Positions 18,406 through 28,135 of a stretch of 64,000 bases of DNA are shown here, one piece after another; position 1 is the first letter of the stretch, and each line of letters opens with the position of its first letter. Under the pieces are notes generated by a model that ran no database searches, was not told the DNA's origin, and saw nothing but the letters and a program-made list of their open reading frames with translations. Origin of the DNA: Pseudomonas sp. TH43 (lineage in GTDB: Bacteria > Pseudomonadota > Gammaproteobacteria > Pseudomonadales > Pseudomonadaceae); assembly GCF_016650635.1 (NCBI RefSeq), contig NZ_JAEKFI010000003.1, forward strand, positions 372,001 through 436,000, read 5' to 3'. The translations under genes were made by a program, and so were the position numbers.

Positions 18406-18631
18406 GGGCACGACCGTGGCTGATAGTTGTAAAGAAGCCGAGACTATGCCCGCTATCAGCCTCATTTGCAAATTCAATCGATCTTTTTGTGACTTCTCGG
18501 TTTCTCGTTTACATCTAAGCGCTTAAGCCCATTTGAGTCGATACGCGGCCTGCACACCGTGCAGGAAAGCGGATTTTCTGGCGCCTGAAATATGCCATAA
18601 AGCGCTGAAAGCCCCAGAACCAAAGGGATGG

Positions 18632-19336
18632 CTACCAGCCGAGGGTTTCTTTGAGGAAGGGAATAGTCAGCTTGCGTTGCGCCTGCAAAGAGGCCTGGTC
18701 GAGCTGTTCGAGCAGGTCGAACAACGCACTCATGCTGCGGGTGCCGCGAGTCAAAATAAAATGTCCGACTTCGTCGGTCAGGTGCAGACCGCGACGCGAG
18801 GCGCGCAATTGCAGCGCACGCAATTTGTCTTCATCGGAGAGTGGGCGCATCTGGAAAATCAGCGCCATGGTCAGACGCGACTTCAAGTCGGCCAGTTTGA
18901 CCGGCAGTTCACGCGGCGAAGTGGAGGCCGCAATGAGCAGACGTCGACCGCTGTCACGCAGACGGTTGAACAGATGAAACATCGCCTCTTCCCAGTCAGC
19001 CTTGCCGGCAATCACCTGCAGATCATCCAGGCAAACCAGCTCGTACTGCTCAAGGTTGTCGAGAATTTCGACACCGCGATCCATCAACTCGGCCAATGGC
19101 AGATATACCGCCGGCTCACCCATCTGCTCGAAACGCAAGCAAGCCGCCTGCAACAGATGCGTACGCCCTACGCCGTGTTTACCCCACAGGTAGATCAGGC
19201 TTTCCGTCCACCCGGCGTCGGCTTCGCATAGACGCTCGACATAGCCGAGTGCAGCGGCATTGGCGCCTGGGTAGTAGTTGATGAAGGTGGCGTCGTCACG
19301 CAGACGCACACCTAGGGGCAGCTGAATCGGTTTCAT
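18632..19336 (-). CDS. hda: DnaA regulatory inactivator Hda
   Basis: Hda binds the DNA-loaded beta clamp and stimulates ATP hydrolysis by DnaA, preventing re-initiation. The 234-residue protein starts MKPIQLPLGVRLRDDATFIN; the MKPIQLPLGVRL opening holds the clamp-binding QLPLGV peptide. Its AAA+ core has GKHGVGRTHLL in place of a standard Walker A (Arg for Lys, as in other Hda proteins) and a Walker-B-like ELVCLDDLQVIAG. The length is typical. It is transcribed away from the AI-2E-family gene's 3' side on the same strand, 217 bases downstream of it. Confidence 0.95.
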   Translation of the reverse strand: MKPIQLPLGVRLRDDATFINYYPGANAAALGYVERLCEADAGWTESLIYLWGKHGVGRTHLLQAACLRFEQMGEPAVYLPLAELMDRGVEILDNLEQYELVCLDDLQVIAGKADWEEAMFHLFNRLRDSGRRLLIAASTSPRELPVKLADLKSRLTMALIFQMRPLSDEDKLRALQLRASRRGLHLTDEVGHFILTRGTRSMSALFDLLEQLDQASLQAQRKLTIPFLKETLGW

Positions 19337-19553
19337 GCTGACTGAACAGTTCCCAAGGAACCGTTAGTGGCCTCTGTGTAAAGTTTGCGAAGTTTATACC
19401 CGTGAAGCTGAGCGCACAATGCGACAGAGTCCAAGCAAAATCAAAGGTTTGCGTTAACGCACTGGTTTTATGAGCGTTTCGCTGACGGTATTTTGCCAGC
19501 ATCGCCCGCAAGACACGGGCCAACCCGGCTGTCCGCCGGGTCGCCCGCCACCC

Positions 19554-20627
19554 TTACAACTCGGGCTCGTCCGTACCACTATAAATGTCGGAGTCCTTGT
19601 ACAAGTCGTGCACATGGCGCACCAGCACCATGATGACCGCCGCCACCGGCAATGCCAGCAGTACACCGGTGAAGCCGAACAGCTCGCCGCCAGCCAGAAT
19701 GGCGAAGATCACCGCCACCGGGTGCAGACCGATCCGGTCGCCCACCAGCAATGGCGTCAGCACCATGCCTTCAAGGGCCTGGCCAACCATGAACACCGCG
19801 ACGATGCCGACCATCGGATACAGATCGCCTCCGAACTGGAACAAACCGGCAATCAATGCCGCACCGATGCCGATCACGAAGCCCATGTACGGCACGATTG
19901 CCGCCAAACCGGCGATCAGGCCAATCAACAGGCCCAGTTCCAGCCCGACAATCATCAGGCCCGCGGCGTAAATCACGCCCAGTGCCAGCATCACCAACAA
20001 CTGTCCACGAACGAACGCGCCGAGCACTTCATGGCACTCGCCAGCCAGCGACACGATGGTTTCTTCGCGATCACGCGGCAGCAGGCTGCGGATCTTCGCC
20101 ATCATCAGGTCCCAGTCGCGCAGCAGGTAGAAGCTCACCACCGGGATCAGCACCAGATTCGCCAGCCAGCCAATCAGCGCCAGACTCGACGCCGTCGCCT
20201 GGCTCAGCACCACACTGACAATGTCAGTGGTCTGGCCCATGTGCTCGCTGATAGCGGCTTTGACCTTGTCGAACTTCCAGAAGCCATCCGACAACCCCAG
20301 CTTGGCCTGAGCCCACGGCAGCGCCGTATGCTGCAACCAGTCGAGCATTTGCGGGGCCAGCTCATACAGGCGCACCAATTGCTTGGCGAGCATCGGTACC
20401 AGCACCAGCAACAGAGCGGTAACGATGAGGGTGAACAAGGCAAACACTGCAATCACGCCCCAAGTGCGCGACAGACCGAGCCGCTCCAGGCGATCCACCA
20501 GTGGATCGAACAGATAGGCCAGCAGCAGCGCCACCAGAAACGGCGTGAGGATCGGGTGCAGCAACCATACAAACGCGCAAAGCAGGACTACCCCACCGAG
20601 CCAGAACCAACGCCGCGTATCTGCCAT
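19554..20627 (-). CDS. AI-2E family transporter / PerM-like permease
   Basis: This 357-residue inner-membrane protein has seven or eight hydrophobic helices. It carries the DUF20/AI-2E_transport hallmarks: an N-terminal double helix (VVLLCAFVWLLHPILTPFLV), a long soluble loop, and a C-terminal block containing IGLHPVAVIFAILAGGELFG. The family includes TqsA and PerM; most members have no established substrate. The position between hda and the DUF2066 gene, near purM, is conserved in pseudomonads. The gene starts 34 bases after the DUF2066 stop. Confidence 0.88.
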   Translation of the reverse strand: MADTRRWFWLGGVVLLCAFVWLLHPILTPFLVALLLAYLFDPLVDRLERLGLSRTWGVIAVFALFTLIVTALLLVLVPMLAKQLVRLYELAPQMLDWLQHTALPWAQAKLGLSDGFWKFDKVKAAISEHMGQTTDIVSVVLSQATASSLALIGWLANLVLIPVVSFYLLRDWDLMMAKIRSLLPRDREETIVSLAGECHEVLGAFVRGQLLVMLALGVIYAAGLMIVGLELGLLIGLIAGLAAIVPYMGFVIGIGAALIAGLFQFGGDLYPMVGIVAVFMVGQALEGMVLTPLLVGDRIGLHPVAVIFAILAGGELFGFTGVLLALPVAAVIMVLVRHVHDLYKDSDIYSGTDEPEL

Positions 20628-20661
20628 GTACCACTCCTGCTGCTTCTATATAAGGAAAGAC

Positions 20662-21720
20662 TTACCAGCGAAACCGCAACGACGGCGCCGCAGGTGTCGG
20701 GGCTGGCGCCGCAACAGGTGCTGCACCGGCAACCGCAGGCTGCGGCGCATCGATCGGGGTCGGTGCCTCGGGCGGCAGCTCCTGCAACTTCGCCAGCGAC
20801 AACTGCGCGCGCATCTGATCGGCACTGCCATTGACCCGATACACGATGCGATCGCCATCGACACTTTGCAGACGCACGCCGAACGGTTCGAGTAACCGCA
20901 ACAGCGTTGCGTAATGCTCAAGATTCATGCCCTGCACTTCCAGAGTCTGCTGACCCGAAACGCCAGGCTTGGCGACAAAACGTGGCGCCAAGCGCTCGGC
21001 CACCGCGAGCATCACCGCGTCGGCTACGGCAGCCTGATCGGCGCCCTGCACGCTGCCTGCCTCTTTTTGATCGCCCAGCCACAGATGCCATTTGGCCTGC
21101 CACTGCCCGCCTTCTTCGCGAGCATGCACGGCAAGCAAGGCATCCGCGTTGTAGCGCTCCGAAGCGCCGCGCAATGGCGCAGGGTCCGTGCCCTCGAGCG
21201 CGGGCGCCGTGGCCACCAGTTGCTCGCTCAAATCCGCCAGCGGCAAACGCAACGGCAAGCCGCGATGTTGCGCCGCTGCACGCAGAGGTGCCGCAGCGGC
21301 CTGGCCATCACCGACCAGACTCGAACCTTCAGTCGAATCGTTGAGCCACCAGCTCAGGATCGACGGACGACTGGCACCCCACAGCGACAACCCGGCGCGG
21401 CGCAATGCCTGCTCGGTGGTCGTCGGATCGAAATCGACCTTGAGCACTTCCGGCGGTCCGGCATCAAAGCCGAACTGACTGATGATCTGCTGCGGATCCT
21501 TGCGAATCGCCGCCAACCCCGGGTTCTGCGGGGCTTTCGGATCGCCGGTCAGGCGTAGCACCAGCGTATCGAGCGCCGCCTGAGTGGCGCGATCACGTTC
21601 TTCCGGTGCCTGACCGTGGACCGGCTCACGCACTTGATAAAGGCCTTTGAGGTTTTCGGCATGACTCGCCAGGCTGACCACAGACAAACAGCCCATAAAC
21701 AACAATTTACAAAAACGCAT
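20662..21720 (-). CDS. DUF2066 domain-containing exported protein
   Basis: The ATG at 21720 gives 352 residues with a signal peptide (MRFCKLLFMGCLSVVSLASHA) cut before ENLKGLYQV. The start of the mature region (VREPVHGQAPEERDRATQAA, then LDTLVLRLTGD) matches DUF2066. The C-terminal 40 residues are Ala/Pro rich (repeated AP), suggesting a flexible tail. The function is unknown. It is divergent from purM across 373 bases and likely co-transcribed with the AI-2E-family gene. Confidence 0.86.
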   Translation of the reverse strand: MRFCKLLFMGCLSVVSLASHAENLKGLYQVREPVHGQAPEERDRATQAALDTLVLRLTGDPKAPQNPGLAAIRKDPQQIISQFGFDAGPPEVLKVDFDPTTTEQALRRAGLSLWGASRPSILSWWLNDSTEGSSLVGDGQAAAAPLRAAAQHRGLPLRLPLADLSEQLVATAPALEGTDPAPLRGASERYNADALLAVHAREEGGQWQAKWHLWLGDQKEAGSVQGADQAAVADAVMLAVAERLAPRFVAKPGVSGQQTLEVQGMNLEHYATLLRLLEPFGVRLQSVDGDRIVYRVNGSADQMRAQLSLAKLQELPPEAPTPIDAPQPAVAGAAPVAAPAPTPAAPSLRFRW

Positions 21721-22093
21721 GGAAAATTCCCGTCGACAGGAGCGGCTGGAACAGGCCGCGTGAACCGGTTGAGCAAGGCTGTGACCCTCGGCCGTTGCAA
21801 AACATTCACACGGCGGCGATAAGTTTTTGCACAGTGATAACGATAGACGGTTAATTGCCACACCTTATACAGGCACCCACGTCGCTCAATTGCAAAAAAT
21901 TTCCGCTGATATGGCCCTGCCCGTCGGTGCGAGGATGGCCGCTGCCCCTCAAGCCTGATAAAATCGCGCGCCTTCGCAGACCGGCAACAGCCGGGCACCT
22001 CGAAACGCGCGTTAGGCCATCGCCCTCTCGATTTCGATGTTCCCGCTGAACTCGGTCGTTACCCCTGAATCCCCTCCCCTAAAGGCCTGGATC
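21721..22093. other. Divergent intergenic region between DUF2066 gene and purM
   Basis: These 373 bases separate two genes transcribed outward and must carry both promoters. AT-rich stretches near 21825-21880 are the likely promoter zone. I see no confident repeat, operator or riboswitch. Confidence 0.5.
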
Positions 22094-23152
22094 ATGAGCA
22101 AGCAACCCTCCCTGAGCTACAAGGACGCCGGTGTAGACATCGACGCCGGTGAAGCATTGGTCGAACGCATCAAGAGCGTCGCCAAGCGCACTGCGCGCCC
22201 GGAAGTCATGGGCGGCCTGGGCGGTTTCGGCGCCCTCTGCGAAATCCCGGCCGGCTACAAGCAGCCAGTGCTGGTTTCCGGCACCGACGGCGTTGGCACC
22301 AAGCTGCGTCTGGCGCTGAACCTGAACAAGCACGACAGCATCGGCATCGACCTGGTCGCCATGTGCGTCAACGATCTGGTGGTGTGCGGCGCCGAGCCAC
22401 TGTTCTTCCTTGACTACTACGCCACCGGCAAACTCAACGTTGAAACCGCGACTCAGGTTGTAACCGGCATCGGCGCTGGCTGCGAACTGTCCGGCTGCTC
22501 GCTGGTCGGCGGCGAAACTGCTGAAATGCCTGGCATGTACGAAGGCGAAGACTACGACCTGGCCGGCTTCTGCGTCGGCGTCGTGGAAAAATCGGAAATC
22601 ATCGACGGCTCGAAAGTCGCCACCGGTGACGCCCTGATCGCCCTGCCATCGTCCGGCCCGCACTCCAACGGCTACTCGCTGATCCGCAAGATCATCGAAG
22701 TATCCGGTGCCGACATCGAAAACATCCAGCTCGACGGCAAACCGCTGACCGACCTGCTGATGGCACCGACCCGCATCTACGTGAAGCCGCTGCTCAAGCT
22801 GATCAAAGACACCGGCGCCGTCAAAGCCATGGCCCACATCACTGGTGGCGGCCTGCTCGACAACATCCCGCGCGTACTGCCAAAAGGCGCTCAGGCTGTT
22901 GTTGACGTGGCCAGCTGGACTCGCCCGGCCGTGTTCGACTGGCTGCAAGAGCAAGGCAACGTTGACGAAACCGAGATGCACCGCGTGCTGAACTGCGGCG
23001 TCGGCATGGTCATCTGCGTGGCTCAGGAGCACGTTGAAGTAGCACTGAACACTCTGCGTGACGCTGGCGAACAGCCTTGGGTCATCGGCCAGATCGCTGC
23101 CGCTGCCGAAGGCGCTGCTCAGGTTGATCTGCAGAACCTTAAGGCTCATTAA
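22094..23152 (+). CDS. purM: Phosphoribosylformylglycinamidine cyclo-ligase
   Basis: PurM makes aminoimidazole ribonucleotide, step five of purine synthesis, with ATP. The protein has 352 residues, starting [20 protein letters not shown]. The family motifs [26 protein letters not shown] and [11 protein letters not shown] are all present. The ATG at 22094 is the standard start. The stop overlaps the purN ATG (TAATG), so the two are translationally coupled. Confidence 0.97.
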   Translation: MSKQPSLSYKDAGVDIDAGEALVERIKSVAKRTARPEVMGGLGGFGALCEIPAGYKQPVLVSGTDGVGTKLRLALNLNKHDSIGIDLVAMCVNDLVVCGAEPLFFLDYYATGKLNVETATQVVTGIGAGCELSGCSLVGGETAEMPGMYEGEDYDLAGFCVGVVEKSEIIDGSKVATGDALIALPSSGPHSNGYSLIRKIIEVSGADIENIQLDGKPLTDLLMAPTRIYVKPLLKLIKDTGAVKAMAHITGGGLLDNIPRVLPKGAQAVVDVASWTRPAVFDWLQEQGNVDETEMHRVLNCGVGMVICVAQEHVEVALNTLRDAGEQPWVIGQIAAAAEGAAQVDLQNLKAH

Positions 23153-23802
23153 TGTCCGCAACCTGTGATGTCGTGGTGCTGTTGTCCGGCACCGGCAGTA
23201 ACTTGCAGGCCTTGATCGACAGCACGCGGACCGGCGACAGCCCGGTCCGCATCGCTGCGGTGATTTCCAACCGCGCCGACGCCTACGGCCTGCAACGCGC
23301 CAGTGATGCGGGTATCGCCACCCGCTCGCTGGATCACAAGGCATTCGAAGGTCGCGAGGCCTTCGATGCTGCTCTGATCGAACTGATCGACGAATTCAAT
23401 CCGAAACTCGTGGTACTGGCCGGCTTCATGCGCATCCTCAGCGCTGATTTCGTTCGCCACTACCAAGGGCGCCTGCTCAACATCCATCCGTCGCTGCTGC
23501 CCAAATACAAAGGGTTACACACTCATCAGCGCGCGCTGGAGGCCGGCGACACGGAACACGGCTGCTCCGTACACTTCGTCACCGAGGAACTCGATGGCGG
23601 ACCACTGGTCGTACAGGCAGTATTACCGGTAGAGTTGCACGACACGCCGCAGAGTCTGGCGCAGCGAGTGCATGTTCAGGAACACCTGATCTACCCGATG
23701 GCAGTACGCTGGTTTGCCGAAGGCAGGCTGGCACTCGGTGAGCAAGGTGCTTTACTGGATGGCCAGTTACTCGCGGCCAGCGGCCACTTGATTCGAAACT
23801 AG
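23152..23802 (+). CDS. purN: Phosphoribosylglycinamide formyltransferase
   Basis: PurN transfers a formyl group from 10-formyl-THF to glycinamide ribonucleotide. The 216-residue protein contains LLSGTGSNLQAL and the catalytic residues Asn110 and His112 in LLNIHPSLLPKYKG, with Asp148 in TEELDGG. Its start codon shares an A with the purM stop. Confidence 0.97.
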   Translation: MSATCDVVVLLSGTGSNLQALIDSTRTGDSPVRIAAVISNRADAYGLQRASDAGIATRSLDHKAFEGREAFDAALIELIDEFNPKLVVLAGFMRILSADFVRHYQGRLLNIHPSLLPKYKGLHTHQRALEAGDTEHGCSVHFVTEELDGGPLVVQAVLPVELHDTPQSLAQRVHVQEHLIYPMAVRWFAEGRLALGEQGALLDGQLLAASGHLIRN

Positions 23803-23810
23803 GAGATATT

Positions 23811-24524
23811 ATGCGTCGCGCCCTGCTCTTCGCTTGCGCTCTGCTCGCCCTGCCTTTCGCGCAGGCAGCGGACCTTCAACCGTTCTCCGCCAGCTACACC
23901 GCCGACTGGAAGCAGTTGCCCATGAGCGGCACCGCTGAACGCAGCCTGACCAAGGAAGCCAACGGCGTCTGGAAACTCAGCTTCAAGGCCTCGATGATGA
24001 TCGCCAGCCTGACTGAAGAAAGCACCCTGACCCTGGACAAGGACACTTTGCTGCCACAGTCCTATCACTTCGAACGTGGTGGTCTGGGCAAGGCCAAGAA
24101 GGCTGATCTGGATTTCGACTGGAACAGCAAAATGGTCACCGGCACCGACCGTGGGGACGCGGTGAAAATCCCGCTGAACCGTGGCATGGTCGACAAATCC
24201 ACCTATCAACTGGCGCTGCAGCATGACGTCGCTGCCGGCAAGAAGACCATGAGCTACCAAGTGGTCGATGATGGCGAAGTCGATACCTATGACTTCCGCG
24301 TGCTGGGTTCGGAAAAAGTCGATACCAAGGCTGGCAAGATCGATGCGATCAAAGTCGAGCGCGTGCGCGACCCGACACAAAGCAAACGCATCACCGTCCT
24401 CTGGTTCGCCAAGGATTGGGATTACTTGCTGGTCCGCCTGCAACAGGTTGAAACCGACGGCAAGGAGTACAACATCATGCTCCAGGACGGCACGGTCAAC
24501 GGCAAGGCTGTCAAAGGCAGCTGA
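23811..24524 (+). CDS. DUF3108 domain-containing exported protein
   Basis: This 237-residue protein has a signal peptide (MRRALLFACALLALPFAQA) and a beta-rich mature domain matching DUF3108. It includes YTADWKQLPMSGTAERSL and the C-terminal WFAKDWDYLLVRLQQVE. The biochemical function is not known; a periplasmic lipid- or carrier-binding role has been guessed for relatives. The start has AGGAG at ideal spacing, eight bases after purN, so it is co-transcribed with purMN. Confidence 0.87.
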   Translation: MRRALLFACALLALPFAQAADLQPFSASYTADWKQLPMSGTAERSLTKEANGVWKLSFKASMMIASLTEESTLTLDKDTLLPQSYHFERGGLGKAKKADLDFDWNSKMVTGTDRGDAVKIPLNRGMVDKSTYQLALQHDVAAGKKTMSYQVVDDGEVDTYDFRVLGSEKVDTKAGKIDAIKVERVRDPTQSKRITVLWFAKDWDYLLVRLQQVETDGKEYNIMLQDGTVNGKAVKGS

Positions 24525-24537
24525 TCCGACAGATGTG

Positions 24538-24565
24538 AAAAGCCCCGCAGATGCGGGGCTTTTTA
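24538..24565 (+). terminator. Terminator of the purMN operon
   Basis: An AAAAGCCCCGCA/TGCGGGGCTTTTT hairpin with a tiny loop and T tract lies 14 bases after the DUF3108 stop. Confidence 0.92.
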
Positions 24566-24599
24566 TTGCCTGCGTTTTCTGCAACGACACCAATCCCCC

Positions 24600-24690
24600 T
24601 GTGGGAGCGAGCCTGCTCGCGAAAGCGGAGTGCCAGCCAAATGAAAAATTTGACCGAACGGACGCCTTCGCGAGCAGGCTCGCTCCCACA
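24600..24690. repeat. REPIN
   Basis: Inverted REP units with core GGGAGCGAGCCTGCTCGCGA lie between the converging DUF3108 and chemoreceptor genes. Confidence 0.9.
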
Positions 24691-24718
24691 AAGAGCAATT
24701 ACAGCTCAGAAAGCCAAC

Positions 24719-26344
24719 TCAGACCGAGAATTTGGCAACCATGCTGTTCAAATCCACCGCCAGCCGTGACAACTCCTGGCTCGCCGCACTGGTCTGATTG
24801 GCACCCGCCGACGTCTGCATGGCCAGATCACGAATGTTCATCAGATTACGATCCACCTCCCGCGCCACCGCCGCCTGCTCTTCCGACGCGCTGGCGATCA
24901 CCAGGTTGCGCTCGTTGATCAGGGTAAACGCCGAAGCAATCTCCTCCAGCGCCGTACCGGCAGCCTTGGCCAGCTCCAGCGTCGAACGTGCCCGCACATT
25001 GCTCTGCTGCATCGAACTGACCGCCGAATCGGTGCCTTGCTGAATGCCACCGATCATCTGCTCGATTTCCTGAGTCGACTGTTGCGTACGATGGGCCAAT
25101 GCCCGTACTTCGTCCGCAACCACCGCAAATCCGCGCCCGGCATCGCCAGCGCGGGCCGCTTCAATCGCCGCGTTCAACGCCAGCAAATTGGTTTGCTCGG
25201 CAATCGAGCGGATCACGTCGAGCACTTTGCTGATGCCATGAACCTTGTCCGCCAGATCTTCAACCAGGGACGCGTTATTGGTCACGTCTTCGGCAAGAAA
25301 CTCGATCGACGACACGGTCTGCTGCACCTGCTCACGACCATGCTGGGCAATGCGATCAGATTCACGCGAAGCTTCGGAAGTCGCCACCGCGTTGCTGGCC
25401 ACCTCTTCCACCGCCGCCGTCATCTGATTGACCGCTGTGGCGGCCTGCTCGATCTCCAGGCTCTGCTGATGCAAGCCGCGAGTGGCATCTTCGGTGACGC
25501 AACTCAGCTCTTCCGAGGCCGAGGCCAATTGACTGGAGGACTCCGAGATTTGCCGAATCGTGTCACGCAGGTTGTGCTGCATGCTCTTGAGTGCGTACAG
25601 CAGTCGCGCCGGCTCATCCTTGCCACTGATGTCGATATCGCCGGTCAGATCGCCACCTGCGACCACTTCCGCCACACCCAGTGACTGCGCCAACGGCAAC
25701 ACAATGCTTCGAGTCAGGAGTAGCGCCAGACCAATGGTGATCAGCGCGGTAACGCCGATCATTACCCCGACCCACACTCGCGAATTGATGAACACCAGCC
25801 GTGCCGCTTCAGTGGCGAGGTTGGCGTTGTGCTTATTCATCTCGACCAGTTCGCGCAGGACCACCGCGATTTCATCGGCCAACGGGCTCATCTGGCCATT
25901 GAGAATCGCCGCCGCGTCCTCGACGCGATTCTGCGCAGACAACTGCATGACCTGCGCCTGAAGCTCCAGATATTGGTGCTCGGCGACCTTGAAGCGATCA
26001 AACAGCTTGCGTTCCTCGGGCAACACGATCAGCACGTCGTAACGCTGCTGGGCTTCGCTGAGCACACCGCGCAGTTCGTTGAGCTTGGTGACATTCTGCT
26101 CAAGCGCCTGCGGATCGCGATTGAGCAACAGGCGCATGGTCAGGGCGCGCAAGCGCAGCATGTCCTGACTCATCTCGCCGACCGCCATCACACTGGGCAG
26201 CCAATTTTTATCGACCTCGTCAGACTGGGCGCGCATGTTCGACATTTGCAGCAGGGCAAACGCCCCGAGAGCAAACACCATGAGCGCCAACAGGCCAAAA
26301 CCGAGGCCGGCGCGCGGGGCAATATTGAGACTACGGATACTCAT
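24719..26344 (-). CDS. Methyl-accepting chemotaxis protein
   Basis: This 541-residue inner-membrane chemoreceptor signals to CheA/CheW. A first transmembrane helix (FGLLALMVFALGAFALLQ, about residues 14-31) is followed by a helical periplasmic domain of the four-helix-bundle type. A second TM lies near residue 200 (VWVGVMIGVTALITIGLALL), then HAMP, and a signalling domain with the conserved hairpin tip LALNAAIEAARAGDAGRGFA near residue 400. There is no C-terminal CheR-docking pentapeptide. The start has AAGGA upstream. The ligand is unknown. Confidence 0.93.
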   Translation of the reverse strand: MSIRSLNIAPRAGLGFGLLALMVFALGAFALLQMSNMRAQSDEVDKNWLPSVMAVGEMSQDMLRLRALTMRLLLNRDPQALEQNVTKLNELRGVLSEAQQRYDVLIVLPEERKLFDRFKVAEHQYLELQAQVMQLSAQNRVEDAAAILNGQMSPLADEIAVVLRELVEMNKHNANLATEAARLVFINSRVWVGVMIGVTALITIGLALLLTRSIVLPLAQSLGVAEVVAGGDLTGDIDISGKDEPARLLYALKSMQHNLRDTIRQISESSSQLASASEELSCVTEDATRGLHQQSLEIEQAATAVNQMTAAVEEVASNAVATSEASRESDRIAQHGREQVQQTVSSIEFLAEDVTNNASLVEDLADKVHGISKVLDVIRSIAEQTNLLALNAAIEAARAGDAGRGFAVVADEVRALAHRTQQSTQEIEQMIGGIQQGTDSAVSSMQQSNVRARSTLELAKAAGTALEEIASAFTLINERNLVIASASEEQAAVAREVDRNLMNIRDLAMQTSAGANQTSAASQELSRLAVDLNSMVAKFSV

Positions 26345-26482
26345 GGCTCTGGTTCCTTCCAAAAGCGCTGCATCAACCCTGCAGCTGGTTGCTCTAGAAG
26401 GTATCGGCCCGACGAAAATTTGTGTAAGACCAAAAGCTGATATCAAAAGGCCTTGATACTTCGAACCGTCGGCATTAACGAT

Positions 26483-27529
26483 TCAGCGGGTTTTGCCGGA
26501 CTTTAGCTCTGTTCGCGGCAAGATCGCCAGGAAGTTGTCCCGCGCGACTTTACGAGCGACGTCTTCGGGCAATGCATCAAGGAATGGCTTGAAGCTGCGC
26601 ATCTCCTCCCCCAGCTTATTGAAACGCCCTACCACGTCCGAGCCGAGCATGAAGCGCTGCGGGTATTTCTCCACCAGCGCTAACCACTCCGAACGGGGCT
26701 TGCCCTGCTCGTCCAGCAGGTATGGGGTGAGCATGCTCCAGGAAAGGTCGACAAACAGGTTGGGATACGCCTCAAGCAGGCGTGTCAGCGTGGGCAGCAA
26801 AAACTTCAGCTGTGTTTGATGCCGATGAATCTCGGCGCTGGTCCCGGCGTGAGCCCAAATGAATCGCGTGTGTGGATGATTGCGCAGCGGCTCTTCGATT
26901 TCCCTCAGGTAAAGCGGATTTCTCTCACGCTTGGAGGTGATGTTGGAATGCAGCATCACCGGCAGATCATTTTCCGCTGCCAAGTGATAGATCTTGGTCA
27001 TCGCCTCGTTATTGGCGCGCGGCGTGTCACCGGAGGTCAGCGCCGTCAGGTCGTCATGCCGGGTGAACACCTCGCCGATACCCTGCCAAAGCCCCGGATA
27101 CAGCTCGAGCATGCGCTGGATATGCGCGGCGGAGTTCTTGTCGTTGGGGTTGAAGCCTGACAGGAACGGATGAAAGTACACGCGTTGTTCAGGCGTCAGC
27201 TTTTGCACCGCATCGGCAACGATCACGTCGGTGGCGCTGTACCAATAGGCATCGGCGTCGTCACCGGCGTAATAACGCGGACGCTTGGGTTCGTCTTCGT
27301 GCCATTTCTTCGCGACGGGAATGCCGGAAATCATCACATGCTCGACGGAGCTTTCCTGCATGGCTGTGAGCAATTTCGCCATACCGGCGGTTTCCTGGAA
27401 AAAATCCACGTAATGCAGGTGCGCGTCACTGTAGGTGTATTCGCGGGCGCTGGCAGTGCTGGCGAATGCCAGGAGGCAGGCGAGACTCAAACGATACAGG
27501 CACACAATTAATCTCCGGGAAGTAGGCAT
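26483..27529 (-). CDS. Amidohydrolase-family exported protein
   Basis: This 348-residue protein begins with a signal peptide ending STASA-REY and continues YTYSDAHLHYVDFFQE, the HxH metal motif of TIM-barrel amidohydrolases. Later segments, HSNITSK, FIWAHAGTS and LGSDVVG, supply the remaining metal and catalytic residues. A decarboxylase- or lactonase-like hydrolase is plausible. An in-frame GTG at 27505 has a much better GGAG than the first ATG and would still give a signal peptide, so the true start may be 24 bases downstream. The substrate is unknown. Confidence 0.82.
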   Translation of the reverse strand: MPTSRRLIVCLYRLSLACLLAFASTASAREYTYSDAHLHYVDFFQETAGMAKLLTAMQESSVEHVMISGIPVAKKWHEDEPKRPRYYAGDDADAYWYSATDVIVADAVQKLTPEQRVYFHPFLSGFNPNDKNSAAHIQRMLELYPGLWQGIGEVFTRHDDLTALTSGDTPRANNEAMTKIYHLAAENDLPVMLHSNITSKRERNPLYLREIEEPLRNHPHTRFIWAHAGTSAEIHRHQTQLKFLLPTLTRLLEAYPNLFVDLSWSMLTPYLLDEQGKPRSEWLALVEKYPQRFMLGSDVVGRFNKLGEEMRSFKPFLDALPEDVARKVARDNFLAILPRTELKSGKTR

Positions 27530-27657
27530 AGCCTAGACCTCAGCGTGACAACAAGGGTTCATCCCGCAGGAAAGTGGAACGCGTGCCGGCGGGAATGCTC
27601 TATAACTGCAAGGTCTTTTTAGATCGAACGACTTTTCCTACTGCCCGTGAGGTTCAC

Positions 27658-28074
27658 ATGACTGTCACCGTCAATACCGTCTCCGCTGAAGGTTTTCGTC
27701 ACTCTGTAAAAATCGATGACCTCGAATTATTTGCCGACGTACCGGCCTCTGCCGGCGGCGAAGGCTCGGCACCCGAGCCGCACGATTACTTCGACGCCGC
27801 CCTCGGCGCCTGCAAGGCCCTGACCCTGAAGATGTACGCGAAGAAGAAAGACATCCCGCTGACGGGCGTGGGTGTCGAGGTCAAACGCGACAACAGCGAA
27901 GAGCAGAAAGGCAAATACGTCCTGCACGTCACCCTGACCCTTAAAGGCGTGCTGACTGACGCTCAGCGCGAAGAACTGCTGCGCGTTGCCGACCGTTGCC
28001 CGATCCACAAGCTGATGACCACCAGCGAAGTCAGCATCGAAACCCACGCCCCACAGGGCTTTGACAGCCAGTAA
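27658..28074 (+). CDS. OsmC family peroxidase
   Basis: This 138-residue protein of the OsmC/Ohr fold has the two redox cysteines of the family, Cys52 in DAALGACKALT and Cys114 in ADRCPIHKLM. It probably reduces organic hydroperoxides. The ATG at 27658 has GAGG upstream; the longer ORF start lacks one. The 3' end lies 61 bases before the pirin gene. Confidence 0.9.
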   Translation: MTVTVNTVSAEGFRHSVKIDDLELFADVPASAGGEGSAPEPHDYFDAALGACKALTLKMYAKKKDIPLTGVGVEVKRDNSEEQKGKYVLHVTLTLKGVLTDAQREELLRVADRCPIHKLMTTSEVSIETHAPQGFDSQ

Positions 28075-28135
28075 TCACTACAGCGCCAGCGGCGGGTTAT
28101 GCTTCTGGCATCACCCGCTCAGCCTGGAATGCACC